This document shows positions 1 through 9,954 of a stretch of DNA of 64,000 nucleotides, piece after piece. Source of the stretch: Nitrospirota bacterium (lineage in GTDB: Bacteria; Nitrospirota; UBA9217); NCBI GenBank assembly GCA_021814615.1, contig JAKAHZ010000002.1, forward strand, positions 18,281-82,280, in the 5' to 3' direction. Position 1 is the first letter of the stretch. Each line of letters opens with the position of its first letter. The translations under genes and the position numbers were made by a program. The notes below the pieces were generated by a model, which did not search any database, had not been told where the DNA came from, and was given only the letters and a program-made list of their open reading frames with translations.

Positions 1-200
1 ATCGGAAGCCTCCATCGCGCCTGCACCCCCCCTGTACAAAACAAAAAAGGCCGGCAGAAGCATTTGTCATGCCCTTTGCCAGCCCCCTTTCCCGCGAAAC
101 AGCTTTTCGCGAGCGCGTCAGTCCGCCAAAAAACCCTATGTTCGCTTTTAGTATACGCACGAGAGCATCCCCTGTCAACTGCGTGGATTGTTCCTCGGCA

Positions 201-1208
201 TTATCTCTCATTGACGACGTGTCCCGGAATTGCCTTGCAGACCACAAACCAGAACAGGAACGGTGCGGCGATTCCGAATCCCCGGACGGTCCACATCACC
301 GTAATCAGTGAAGGCTGATCCAAACCGCTCGCAAAAGCCACCGCGTATGCGGCGAGGGTTGCACTATGCTGAACACATAACAATCCGACGGCCAAAGCTC
401 CGCGTTGAGCCGCTGTTGCTCCCTGGTTGAAGGGAAGGGAACCGCCGACGAGAGCGGCAACAATGATGCCGTTAAAAACCTCAAAAAACAGATCCACGTG
501 CAGGATGCCGCCGGCCGTGCGCAACAGCACTACTCGCCCCCGGCTCGCGACCTCCAGCCCTGCGCTTGCTCCCGCTCCCACGATGTGCAGCAGCCCGTTC
601 GTTGCCGCAGCAATACACCGCGCATAATCGTCGATTGCCAGAAGCATCAGCCCCAAAGCGCAGAGGCCGGCAAGAACCGACAAACCGACGGCCTTCGCGG
701 TTTTTCTCGTGATTCGGACGCTTCTCGCAACCCAGAGATACCAGGTGACGAACACGGCGACGGCAAAAACGCCTTGCAGCAGGTAGGCATGGACGAGATC
801 AAAGAGATTTCGCGCATAGTTCCCGACCATGCCAAGCACGCCGATACGGATGATATTCATCGAAAAGACCACCGCGACGCCCGCTGCTATGCCGACGCCG
901 CGATACGCTCGGGAATATGCCGGATGCGCGACAACACCGGCGCTGAATATCGCCAGGTAATGCAAGGCCGTGCACTCGTGCGTAATTTCCATGGGAAAGG
1001 CAAACAGCGTCAGATAGGGCCCCGACTGCGCAACGGGGCCCGCAAAAAGCCCCCAGAATCGCGCAGCGACGCCGGCGGTGAAGCTGTTCAGCCAGGCAAG
1101 CGAAAGCAGCTGCGCAAGCGCCAGGAATGCGGTCGCATAGAGGGCGAACAGAAGAACGAATCGTCCGTTCAGACTGACGGCCTCCCAAGTGTCTGCATGG
1201 TTCCGCAT
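201..1208 (-). CDS. Exosortase/archaeosortase family transpeptidase
   Basis: Multi-TM protein with exosortase-like catalytic motifs ECTALHYL (Cys), NIIRIG (Arg) and LVHAYL (His); start ATG at 1208 preceded by a GGAGGAG-type RBS. Confidence 0.8.
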   Translation of the reverse strand: MRNHADTWEAVSLNGRFVLLFALYATAFLALAQLLSLAWLNSFTAGVAARFWGLFAGPVAQSGPYLTLFAFPMEITHECTALHYLAIFSAGVVAHPAYSRAYRGVGIAAGVAVVFSMNIIRIGVLGMVGNYARNLFDLVHAYLLQGVFAVAVFVTWYLWVARSVRITRKTAKAVGLSVLAGLCALGLMLLAIDDYARCIAAATNGLLHIVGAGASAGLEVASRGRVVLLRTAGGILHVDLFFEVFNGIIVAALVGGSLPFNQGATAAQRGALAVGLLCVQHSATLAAYAVAFASGLDQPSLITVMWTVRGFGIAAPFLFWFVVCKAIPGHVVNER

Positions 1209-1318
1209 AGGACTCCTCCCCTCCTTTCCCGGCAGTGGCACCCGAGACCCGCGGTCGATGAATGCCGATCCGCACGGGCCGGGAGAAACCTCCCGCCCGC
1301 CGGATCGACTTGCTCTCT

Positions 1319-3022
1319 CTAGCGTGTTTCAGCCCGCTTCTTGCGACTCCGCTGGGTAACGAAAAGCACCATGCCGGCGGCAAGGACTGCATAGACATAC
1401 GCATTTCCGGCTGGTGACTGTGTTACGCCCGCAGGCGGTGCACCTGTTCCGACCGTGGACGAGACCGTGCTGCTCGTAACCGCCCCGTGGTTCGCATCCG
1501 CTGCCGTGGTAACGCTGGTTGTCGTGCTGGATCCGTTCGCCGCGCCCGCCGTCGCGCTGACCGTGAGATTCGTCGTCTGGAAGGATCCCCCCGTGATGGG
1601 GCCGATCGTCGCTGCCAGCGTCGAGGCGTTGAAATTCGCGTTGGGCGCTGCAGGAACATCGGCGGACGACAACGCAAAGGTCGTGTCCGCGCAGGACGCA
1701 CTGTCATTGTTCGTAACCTGGACAACGTAGGTGATCGATCCGCCCGGAGCCAGGGTTTGCGAGGCCGGCGACAGGGTTATCGCGGGATTCGCCCGGGTGC
1801 AGACCGGGGCAGAGATGGTCAACGTGGCCGATGCCGTATCGCTGTAGGTCGGCGTTCCGAGGGTTCCGGACGCGCCCGTGACCCGCGCGCCCAGAGTGTT
1901 CCCGACGGTCGCGCCCGACGCTATATTCGCGGTGATGAGATAGTTCGCGGTCGCTGTGGAAACGTTCTCCGGCGACGTGAAGGTCACCGTGGCCGTTCCC
2001 GCTCCGATCGAGAACGAACTCGGGACCAACGTATCGACGCCTGCGTCATATACGCCGAGCGTGCCGGCATCCAGGTAAACGCCGATATTCGTCACATTTG
2101 CCGCCGTGAACTGCGCGCTCGTCGTGAGCGTGAGGGTGTTGATCTGACCGGCGCCGGACGACATGGCCGTGGTGAAGCTGTCGATTGCATTGTTGGTCGA
2201 GCCCTGCTGAGCGTTCGCATTTGCCACTGACGCGCCGTCGCCGACGGTAAGATTGCCGGAAGCGCCGGATGCGGGATTGATGGTCGTGAACGCGAGACCG
2301 GCATAGGTGTTACCGGTCCAGGTGAGTGCCGGTCCCGTTGCGCCGGCGCTGGGAAAGGATTTAACGGCCACGCAGGAATACGCGGTGCCGACCGTTTGAG
2401 GCGTGTTCCCGGTGTATGATTCGTTGTTCGTGGGAGCCCCGGCCAGGCTCTGGGTGGATCCGAAGATGCCGTATCCGCCCGCGTTGACGTTGAGCGTGCC
2501 GAGCGTGACGGATGCCGTATTGCTGTTGTAGATCTGGTAGGTCCCGTTGATCGGGGTCGTCTGGTCCACGCCCGCGAGCGTTGCGATATATACGCTCATT
2601 CCGCTTCCCACGTTGTTGTTTGTCACAGTGACGGTAGTTCCCGACGCGGCGGCGATGTCGGATTCGTTGAGGTAAAAGAACCAGCTCTGCCTTCGTTGAT
2701 TATTCGGCGAGTTCACGATCGCGCGAGCGGGAATGTTATTGGTTCCGTAGGAGACAGTGATCGTCGTTGCCGTCGTGTTGTTGGTGTGATCGTGAACGCT
2801 GATCAGGACGATCCTGTTCGAACCCGCCGAGGGCGTGAACGACGTCGTGGCGGGTGATGCGGCGACATTGGCGATCTGAGGCGCGGCAGGCCAGGGATCC
2901 AGCTCCGATACGGCGGCTTGAGCCTGTTGCGGGGCAATCCATCCCGTCGACGCCAGCGCGCAGAAGACGGCGGCCAGCAGCAGGATAACTATGTGTCGAT
3001 TGTTCCGTGTATATTCGTTCAT
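1319..3022 (-). CDS. Secreted DUF11-repeat surface protein with C-terminal TM plus basic tail (putative exosortase substrate)
   Basis: Signal peptide (MNEYTRNNRHIVILLLAAVFCALASTGWIAPQQAQA), Ser/Thr-rich body, DUF11-like 'ITLSPASQTLAPGGSITYVVQVTNND', C-term 'AGNAYVYAVLAAGMVLFVTQRSRKKRAETR'; AGGAG RBS upstream of 3022. Confidence 0.7.
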   Translation of the reverse strand: MNEYTRNNRHIVILLLAAVFCALASTGWIAPQQAQAAVSELDPWPAAPQIANVAASPATTSFTPSAGSNRIVLISVHDHTNNTTATTITVSYGTNNIPARAIVNSPNNQRRQSWFFYLNESDIAAASGTTVTVTNNNVGSGMSVYIATLAGVDQTTPINGTYQIYNSNTASVTLGTLNVNAGGYGIFGSTQSLAGAPTNNESYTGNTPQTVGTAYSCVAVKSFPSAGATGPALTWTGNTYAGLAFTTINPASGASGNLTVGDGASVANANAQQGSTNNAIDSFTTAMSSGAGQINTLTLTTSAQFTAANVTNIGVYLDAGTLGVYDAGVDTLVPSSFSIGAGTATVTFTSPENVSTATANYLITANIASGATVGNTLGARVTGASGTLGTPTYSDTASATLTISAPVCTRANPAITLSPASQTLAPGGSITYVVQVTNNDSASCADTTFALSSADVPAAPNANFNASTLAATIGPITGGSFQTTNLTVSATAGAANGSSTTTSVTTAADANHGAVTSSTVSSTVGTGAPPAGVTQSPAGNAYVYAVLAAGMVLFVTQRSRKKRAETR

Positions 3023-3244
3023 GTTTTCCGAACTCCTCATGTTATTGACAGGCTCGCTGCACGGACGAGGGGCCGTGCTCGTCAAGGCCGGAATGCCGCC
3101 TGCAGGCGCATCCGTTCCTTTTCGCCGCAGCGGGGGCAAAACCGCATGGCGAGGTCAACGGGCGCGCATGCCGTCCTCGGCGCACCTCCGCTGTCAGCGC
3201 GGGCCGTCATGGTTTTGGGAAAGGGATTGAAAATGCTGTTGTGT

Positions 3245-3703
3245 CTAGGAAAGCAACGCGGGGGGAGACAAGCCGGTATTCAGTACGAGATAGCCGTCAG
3301 TTTCACGCAGGAGCGGGGCCGGTGTTTCGCGGAAAATAACGGATGCCGTTTCCGTCTCAAAACTGCTCTGAGGAAGAATGAGGATCCTGATGGTTGGTCT
3401 GAGGTCGAGGCGCTGGCGCACGATGGTGCGTTTCTTCCTGACCAGCACAATATCTCCGTCCTGCTGTGTACCGATGGCCTGGGTGTCGCCGGAAGGAGGC
3501 TCATAAGCGTCGTCATCATCGGACAGACAGGCAAAAATAATGTTCTCCCAGACAATATCGGAGGGGGAATGCTTGACCGCCTTGCCGGACTTCGTCCCGA
3601 AGCACTGCCCCGCACCGACGGCGTACATGGACACCGGAGTCAGTGCATAGAGAGCATAGAAAAGGAAAAAAATCCGACCGATTACGCGCGTTTTATGCAG
3701 CAT
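3245..3703 (-). CDS. Uncharacterised small secreted/membrane protein, paralogous to 6423..6863
   Basis: N-terminal hydrophobic segment; shares 'YALYALTPVSMYA', 'IVW-N', 'VRKKRTIV' and C-terminal 'GLSPP' blocks with 6423..6863. Confidence 0.6.
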   Translation of the reverse strand: MLHKTRVIGRIFFLFYALYALTPVSMYAVGAGQCFGTKSGKAVKHSPSDIVWENIIFACLSDDDDAYEPPSGDTQAIGTQQDGDIVLVRKKRTIVRQRLDLRPTIRILILPQSSFETETASVIFRETPAPLLRETDGYLVLNTGLSPPALLS

Positions 3704-3778
3704 GGGTCATTGTACCATGTTTTATACTGCCCAACAAGTTTTATTATACTTTACTATTTTTTCGTGAACGTCATGTCT

Positions 3779-5566
3779 TCACGCCAGCCCGCCCTCTTTC
3801 CGGAGGACCTCCCGGTTGTACGCCGCGATCACGTCCCTGCGCCGCACCATGCCGATGACGCTTTTCGAACCTGCCTCCCGCACCACGGGAATCTCCTCGA
3901 TATCCTTGACCGAGAACTTTTCCATGGCCTTGTTCAAATCATCGTCAGGCGTGAGCACCATCACCTTTTCCGTGGCGATGTCCCCCGCATTCACGATGCG
4001 GGTGATCCGTTCCTCGAGCAGCACGGGACGCACGTCGTGGATGGAAACGATCCCCAGGAGGTCGCCCGACGCATCGACCACGGGGAGATAAAACCGCTCC
4101 TGCTCGACCATGATCTCCAGCAGACGGCGCAACGGCGTCTTGGGCAGGACCGTCGTTACGTCGGAAACCATGACCTGGGCGACCTTGATGCGGCCCATGA
4201 CCGATCGTTCCTTGCCCGCATGAAGCCGGATGCCTCTTCTCGCGAGTTCCGCCGTGTCGATGGAGTCATGGTACAGGCGTTTTGCGATCATGGTGCCGAT
4301 GATGGCGCTGAACATGAGCGGGACAATGATCCGATAGTTGCCCGTCATTTCAAAGAGCAGGAATATGCCGGTGAGCGGAGCATGGGTTGCCGCTGCCAGG
4401 AACGCGCCGATCCCCACGGTCGCATAGGCGCCGGGAGTCGCCGTTGCCTGGGGGAACAGGGCATGCGCCACATACCCGAAACTGCCGCCGGTCATTGCTC
4501 CGATGAAAAGCGCCGGCGCAAACACGCCGCCCGCTCCGCCGGAACCCAGGGTGATGGATGTGGCCGCGATCTTCATGAGCACCAGGAGGGCCAGGACGGG
4601 AAAGAGCATGTCTTGTCGCAGCGCCGACTCAATGACGCCGTAGCCGTTTCCCATGACCTGCGGCAGGAATATGCCGATGCACCCCACCAGAAACGCTCCA
4701 AGGACGGGCTTCAGTTGCGGATGGAGCCTCAGGGCGTCGAACTCGTCCTTCAGACGATAGAAGGTCCGGATATAGAAGACAGCGGCCAGACCGGTGACCA
4801 CGCCGAGCAGGAGATAGAGCGGGAGTTCAGCGATACTCTGGAGCTCGTACTGCGGAACAAGGAACGCGGGATTGGCCCCGTAGTAACCGCGGGAGACTAC
4901 CGTCGCCATGCCCGAGGCGATCACAATGGCGGCGAAGGAAGCGATCTCGTAATCGCCGAGCAGCACGATCTCGGTGGCGAACATGACGCCGGCAATCGGC
5001 GCGTTGAAGGTTGCGGCAATGCCGGCCGCCGACCCGGCTGCGATCAGGAGCTTCGTGCGGCCTTCCGATGTGCCGAGGAAGCGCCCGACCGCTGAGCCCA
5101 CGGTCCCGCCGATGATGGCGATCGGCCCTTCGACGCCCGCCGAACCGCCGGAGCCGATGGTAAGCGCCGGCCCGAGGATCTTGAGCATGATATTCCGGAG
5201 TTTCAGGAACCCGCCCCGGATGTTCACCGCTTCGAGAAAGCCTGCGAATCCGTACCCGTTCACTTCGCCGGGAAAGCGGAGGGACAGGGGAATGAGCAAG
5301 AACGCGCCGGTCATGGGCAGAAGCGGGAGGAGCAGGCTGCGCCAGCCTCCCGATGCGACACCGAGCAACCGGGACCCCTGCTCGAACACGACCATATGGA
5401 CGAAATGGAGGGTGGAACGGAACAGGATGTTCGCTGCAGCGGCCAGGAGCCCGACTATGACGGAGGAGAACACGAGGAACATGCCTTCGTTCGCCCGCAT
5501 GTCCGCTCCCAGGCCCTGGACCCGGCGCAGCATCTTCCTCAAGTGCGTGGACACGTCATCATTCAT
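3779..5566 (-). CDS. ClC-family chloride channel with C-terminal CBS domains
   Basis: GSGGSAGVEGPIA, GSGGAGGVFAPALFIGA ClC motifs followed by a CBS pair (VMVSDVTTVLPKTPL...; VIGMVRRRDVIAAYNRE). Confidence 0.9.
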   Translation of the reverse strand: MNDDVSTHLRKMLRRVQGLGADMRANEGMFLVFSSVIVGLLAAAANILFRSTLHFVHMVVFEQGSRLLGVASGGWRSLLLPLLPMTGAFLLIPLSLRFPGEVNGYGFAGFLEAVNIRGGFLKLRNIMLKILGPALTIGSGGSAGVEGPIAIIGGTVGSAVGRFLGTSEGRTKLLIAAGSAAGIAATFNAPIAGVMFATEIVLLGDYEIASFAAIVIASGMATVVSRGYYGANPAFLVPQYELQSIAELPLYLLLGVVTGLAAVFYIRTFYRLKDEFDALRLHPQLKPVLGAFLVGCIGIFLPQVMGNGYGVIESALRQDMLFPVLALLVLMKIAATSITLGSGGAGGVFAPALFIGAMTGGSFGYVAHALFPQATATPGAYATVGIGAFLAAATHAPLTGIFLLFEMTGNYRIIVPLMFSAIIGTMIAKRLYHDSIDTAELARRGIRLHAGKERSVMGRIKVAQVMVSDVTTVLPKTPLRRLLEIMVEQERFYLPVVDASGDLLGIVSIHDVRPVLLEERITRIVNAGDIATEKVMVLTPDDDLNKAMEKFSVKDIEEIPVVREAGSKSVIGMVRRRDVIAAYNREVLRKEGGLA

Positions 5567-5764
5567 GTGGTTCAGCGACGGCGCGGAGCGAACTCCCGGC
5601 GCATCTGCTGTGCCGACAGCTTAGCAAGTTCTCCCGGAAAAGGCAACCGTTGGCGATCGCTCGTGGGCGATCGCTCGCGAGATCGGGGCGCTTCAGTCTC
5701 TGCCAAGAAAACAGGGTGCCGGATCATGCTTCCGGCACCCGCATACGATGGGCTGCTTCGGTTT

Positions 5765-6313
5765 CTATTGCGCCACGAAATCGTCGCGCCGGTTCTTCTG
5801 CCAGCATGCGTCCGTATCCTCGGTGCACGCAGGCTTTTCCTTCCCGTAGCTGACAAGCGAAATGCGCTTCGCCGTGATCCCCATGGCGGTCAGATACTTC
5901 TTTGCCGATGAGCTCCGGCGCTGCCCGAGCGCCTGATTGTATTCGATGGTGCCGCGGTCGTCGCAGTTCCCTTCGATGGAGATCTTCATCTTCGGATTTG
6001 CCTTGAGATACTCCGCGTTCGCCTTCATTGCCGCCTTCGCGTCCTCCCGGATCGTTGCGCGGTCATAATCGAAATATACGGCCTGCAGGCCTGCGTTGGC
6101 GCGTGCCGCGGCCTCCTTTGCCTGTTCCTCCTCCGCTTTCCGCGCGGCGGTCGGTTCGCTGCTTTTCGCTCCCTCGGCAGCCGCAGGCGCGGGCGCGGCC
6201 GCCACCTTCTGAGCCTCCGGCGTGGAACTTACTTCCGTTTTCTTGGGACAGCCGGCAAGGACGACAAGTCCGAGACCGGCGATCATCATCAGAAACCAAT
6301 GCGTCATCTTCAT
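5765..6313 (-). CDS. pal: Peptidoglycan-associated lipoprotein (Pal), OmpA-family
   Basis: Lipobox VVLAGC, OmpA-like 'VYFDYDRATIREDAKAAM...EGNCDDRGTIEYNQALGQRRSSSAKKYL'; GGAGG RBS at ATG 6313. Confidence 0.88.
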   Translation of the reverse strand: MKMTHWFLMMIAGLGLVVLAGCPKKTEVSSTPEAQKVAAAPAPAAAEGAKSSEPTAARKAEEEQAKEAAARANAGLQAVYFDYDRATIREDAKAAMKANAEYLKANPKMKISIEGNCDDRGTIEYNQALGQRRSSSAKKYLTAMGITAKRISLVSYGKEKPACTEDTDACWQKNRRDDFVAQ

Positions 6314-6422
6314 GCGATCCTCCTTTGATCGGTTGTTCCGGGGCGTCGACCGGCGTCCGCGCGCCGCGTACGGCGGCGGAGCGTCATCGTCTCCGGAAGG
6401 ATGGGACTGATGCGTTGCGATA

Positions 6423-6863
6423 TCAGAGGAACAGAGGAGGAGAAAGGCCGAGGTGGCGCGACAGCGCCTGATCATCATAGGGAGAAAAGAGATGCAGGGA
6501 AATCTCGCGTGCCCGCGGAGGCAGGCCCTGCATGTTCAATCCATCGGCACGTACCGTCGCTCCGAACAGCGGCTCGATGCGAAGCGAATCGGGAAGGACC
6601 GCCCGTTTCTTCTTGATGAGGATGAATTCACCGTCCCGATCATCGGGGTCCCCGCTCTCGATGGCGGGCCGCTCCGGCCGGTCATGATCGACCAGGGAGG
6701 CAAGCAGCGCATTGACCCAGACGATTCCCACGGTCACGCCTGACCCTCCCGCCGTCAAATCGCTTCTCCCGACAAAGGCGGAAGCATAGATCGGCGAGAC
6801 GGCATAGACGGAATACAGCAGGAAGACGACAACCTGAACCGCATATTTTATTCGCGCGTTCAT
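6423..6863 (-). CDS. Uncharacterised small secreted/membrane protein, paralogous to 3245..3703
   Basis: MNARIKYAVQVVVFLLYSVYAVSPIYASAF...GIVWVNALLASL...ILIKKKRAVL...GLSPPLFL. Confidence 0.6.
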   Translation of the reverse strand: MNARIKYAVQVVVFLLYSVYAVSPIYASAFVGRSDLTAGGSGVTVGIVWVNALLASLVDHDRPERPAIESGDPDDRDGEFILIKKKRAVLPDSLRIEPLFGATVRADGLNMQGLPPRAREISLHLFSPYDDQALSRHLGLSPPLFL

Positions 6864-7045
6864 CGGTGATATAGTAGCGCGGCCGGCAGCGCGCGGCAAG
6901 TAATTTCTCCCGCCCCGCCGTTTTCCGCGGCTGCGTGAATCCCTTCGGTTTTTCGGGCTGTCCGTCCCGATCCGCGATCTTCCCGGATTCTGCTGCCCGC
7001 GATTCACTCTTGCCTGACGTTATTCCCTGTGATATATTACGACTC

Positions 7046-7420
7046 ATGTCAAAACCTTCGCGCAGGAGCCACCGAAGCGTCTCCGCGAAGCCGGACCTCC
7101 GCGGCCGCGTATGGATCGACGGGCCGGAAGGAACCTTCTTCGGCCATGGCAGGGCGGTCCTGCTCGAGCGGATCATCGAATACGGTTCGATCACGAAAGC
7201 CGCGAAATCGATGAAGATGGCGTACCGCCATGCCTGGGATCTGGTGGACTCCATGAACCGCCAGGCAAAGGAGCCCTTTGTCGAAGTCGCCACAGGCGGC
7301 AGGGGCGGCGGCGGGGCTACGGTGACGGCGGCGGGAAAACGCACAATCAGGCTTTTCTGGAAGTTCCAGAAGGACCTCGCTGACTTTTTGAAAAAAGAAG
7401 AAAAGAAACTCAAGCTCTAA
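7046..7420 (+). CDS. ModE-like winged-HTH (LysR-type N-terminal) molybdate/tungstate regulator
   Basis: 'AVLLERIIEYGSITKAAKSMKMAYRHAWDLVDSMNR' ModE/LysR wHTH; upstream of a tungstate-type ABC operon. Confidence 0.8.
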   Translation: MSKPSRRSHRSVSAKPDLRGRVWIDGPEGTFFGHGRAVLLERIIEYGSITKAAKSMKMAYRHAWDLVDSMNRQAKEPFVEVATGGRGGGGATVTAAGKRTIRLFWKFQKDLADFLKKEEKKLKL

Positions 7421-7422
7421 GC

Positions 7423-8292
7423 ATGCTCAGGAGGACCACCGTGAAAAAATTCTTTCTGGCGATGTGCTTCGCCGCGGCTGCGCTCACCCTCATATGCGGT
7501 CCCGTCCCCGCGGACGAACCGTCGCCGAAAAAAATCATGCTCGCCAGCACCATCGGCCCCATCGACGCGGGCATCGTCGGCGCGCTGGAAAGCGCCTTCA
7601 CGAAGAAGACCGGCATCGTTGTCGAGCATACCGGCGCCGGCACGGGCCAGGCGCTCAAACTGGCGGAAACGGGTAACTACGATCTCGTGCTAGTGCATGC
7701 CAAGGCGCTGGAGGAGAAATTCGTTGCCGCAGGCTTCGGCACGAAGCGCTATGACCTCATGTATAACGACTTCGTCATCCTCGGCCCGGCCGCAGATCCT
7801 GCGAAGATCCGGGGAATGAAGGACGCCGCCGCTGCGCTCAGAAGGATCGCGGAAACGCAGGCTGCCTTCATCACTCGCGGCGACAAGTCGGGCACGCATG
7901 TCAAGGAACTGGAGGTCTGGAAAAAGGCGGGCATCGACCCGAAGGGTGCCTGGTACGCGGTCTTTCCCGAAGGCGCGAAAGGAAATGCCGCAACGCTCGC
8001 CTACACGAACGACAAGCAGGCCTACACCATCATGGACCGCGCCACCTGCATCACTCTGAAAGCGAAGATTTCCCTCCAGACACTGGTGGAACGAGACGAT
8101 ATTCTGCTGAACTACATCACCTTGATCCCCGTCAACCCTGCCAAATTCCCGCAGGTCCGTCATGCCGAGGCCATGCAGTTCGTGGACTGGCTCCAGGGCA
8201 GGGAAGCGCAAACCATCATCCGCGATTTCGGCAAGGACCAGTACGACGAGCCGCTCTTCTTTCCCAACGCACCGGAGGGAAAGAAGTTGTAA
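7423..8292 (+). CDS. Substrate-binding protein of tungstate/molybdate-type ABC transporter (divergent TupA-like)
   Basis: Signal peptide; PBP fold; 'FITRGDKSGTHVKELEVWKKAGIDP' shared with the downstream TupA-like protein. Confidence 0.8.
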   Translation: MLRRTTVKKFFLAMCFAAAALTLICGPVPADEPSPKKIMLASTIGPIDAGIVGALESAFTKKTGIVVEHTGAGTGQALKLAETGNYDLVLVHAKALEEKFVAAGFGTKRYDLMYNDFVILGPAADPAKIRGMKDAAAALRRIAETQAAFITRGDKSGTHVKELEVWKKAGIDPKGAWYAVFPEGAKGNAATLAYTNDKQAYTIMDRATCITLKAKISLQTLVERDDILLNYITLIPVNPAKFPQVRHAEAMQFVDWLQGREAQTIIRDFGKDQYDEPLFFPNAPEGKKL

Positions 8293-8349
8293 CCCTGCCG
8301 ACGATGGATTCGCCCCGTCTCGCCGATCTCATCTTCCGAGGAGGAACGC

Positions 8350-9165
8350 ATGTTGAAAAGAATTGTTCTGTCCGCCCTGACGCTGATCCTGATCGCCGCC
8401 GCTGTCGCAACGGCCGAGACGCGCATCCGCATGGCCTCGACCACCAGCACCCAGAATTCCGGTCTCTTCGAATACCTGCTGCCGATCTTCGAGAAAAAGA
8501 CGGGCATCAGGATCGATGTGGTTGCCGTGGGCACCGGCGCAGCGATCGAGATCGGAAAGCGCGGCGACGCGGACCTGGTCTTCGTCCATGCCAGGGAGCA
8601 GGAGCTGAAAGCGGTGGAGGAAGGGTTCTTCGTGAACCGGCACGACGTGATGTACAACGATTTCGTGATCATCGGGCCGCCCGCCGATCCCGCCAGGGTA
8701 AAAGGCATGCGATCGGCTGCCGACGCTCTGAAGGCGATCGCCGCTTCGGGCGCTCCCTTCGTATCGCGCGGCGACAAATCGGGCACGCACACGAAAGAGC
8801 TCTCGCTCTGGAAAAAGGCCGGCATCGAGCCGGCAGGCCAGAAATGGTATCTCGAGGTCGGCCAGGGCATGGAGAAGACCCAGCGCGTGGCCGACGAGAA
8901 GCGGGCATATACGCTCACGGACCGCGGAACCTGGCTCGCGACAAAGGACAAGGATAAGCTGGACCTTGCCCTGCTCCTTGAAGGCGACCCCGCGCTCTTC
9001 AACCAGTACGGCGTCATGGCGGTGAATCCCGAAAAGAGCAAAGGCGTAAAATATAAGGAAGCCATGGAATTCGTGAACTGGATCATCTCGAAGGAGGGCC
9101 AGGACGCTGTCGCGGCCTTCAAGGACAAGAACGGGAACCCGCTCTTCATTCCGAACGCGAAATAA
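8350..9165 (+). CDS. tupA: Tungstate ABC transporter substrate-binding protein TupA-like
   Basis: Signal peptide; 'MASTTSTQNSGLFEYLLPIFEKKTG' and 'VSRGDKSGTHTKELSLWKKAGIEP' typical of TupA. Confidence 0.85.
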   Translation: MLKRIVLSALTLILIAAAVATAETRIRMASTTSTQNSGLFEYLLPIFEKKTGIRIDVVAVGTGAAIEIGKRGDADLVFVHAREQELKAVEEGFFVNRHDVMYNDFVIIGPPADPARVKGMRSAADALKAIAASGAPFVSRGDKSGTHTKELSLWKKAGIEPAGQKWYLEVGQGMEKTQRVADEKRAYTLTDRGTWLATKDKDKLDLALLLEGDPALFNQYGVMAVNPEKSKGVKYKEAMEFVNWIISKEGQDAVAAFKDKNGNPLFIPNAK

Positions 9166-9249
9166 TAGCTTCAGCTGGCCCGGACCGGCGCGGAACACGG
9201 ACCGATACCCCCCCTGGCCCTCCAGCCGGGTCCGGGTCTTTTTCGATAG

Positions 9250-9954
9250 ATGACCGCACTTCTTGACGGATTTCTTCAGGCGTTGCAGCTGATCCTCCGC
9301 CTCGACCGGCAGCTCGTCGAGATTATCCTGCTGTCCCTGGAGGTTTCCGGCCTCGCGCTTGCCATCGCCACGCTTGTCGGCCTTCCGCTGGGCGCCCTGC
9401 TCGGTCTTCGCCGGTTTCCGGGCAAAGACCTCGTCGTAAGCTCCGTCAACACCCTGATGGGCCTTCCTCCGGTGGTTGTCGGGCTCTTCCTCTATCTACT
9501 GCTGTCCCGCAAGGGAACGCTGGGGTTTCTCGGCCTGCTCTACACCCCCTCCGCCATGATCATTGCCCAGACAATCCTGGCCTTGCCCATCGTGATCGCG
9601 CTCTGCCATGCCGCCATCGTGGCCGTTGATCCGCTCCTGCACCAGGCGGCCCGCACCCTGGGAGCGACGAAGCGACAGCTGACGATCACGATCATCAACG
9701 AGGCGCGATACGGCATCCTGTCGGCAGTCATCGCTGCATTCGGACGCGTGGCGGCCGAGGTTGGCTCCATCCTGATCGTGGGCGGCAACATCGCGGGGTA
9801 TACGCGGGTCATGACGACGACGATCGCCCTGGAGACGGACAAGGGCAACTTCGAGCTGGCGCTCGCCCTGGGGATCATCCTGCTTCTGCTTTCCTTCCTC
9901 GTGAATGCGCTGTTACATTTCGTCCAGCAGAGAGGTCTGACGGGCCGGCCATGA
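9250..9954 (+). CDS. tupB: Tungstate ABC transporter permease TupB-like
   Basis: BPD transport permease 'EARYGILSAVIAAFGRVAAEVGSILIVGGNIAGYTRVMTTTIALET'; overlaps the ATPase gene by 4 bp. Confidence 0.88.
   Translation: MTALLDGFLQALQLILRLDRQLVEIILLSLEVSGLALAIATLVGLPLGALLGLRRFPGKDLVVSSVNTLMGLPPVVVGLFLYLLLSRKGTLGFLGLLYTPSAMIIAQTILALPIVIALCHAAIVAVDPLLHQAARTLGATKRQLTITIINEARYGILSAVIAAFGRVAAEVGSILIVGGNIAGYTRVMTTTIALETDKGNFELALALGIILLLLSFLVNALLHFVQQRGLTGRP

Noticed and set aside
2918-5095. 725-aa plus-strand ORF
   Set aside because: Antisense shadow of the surface protein, small protein and ClC genes; low-complexity Arg/Asp/His-rich translation without domain motifs
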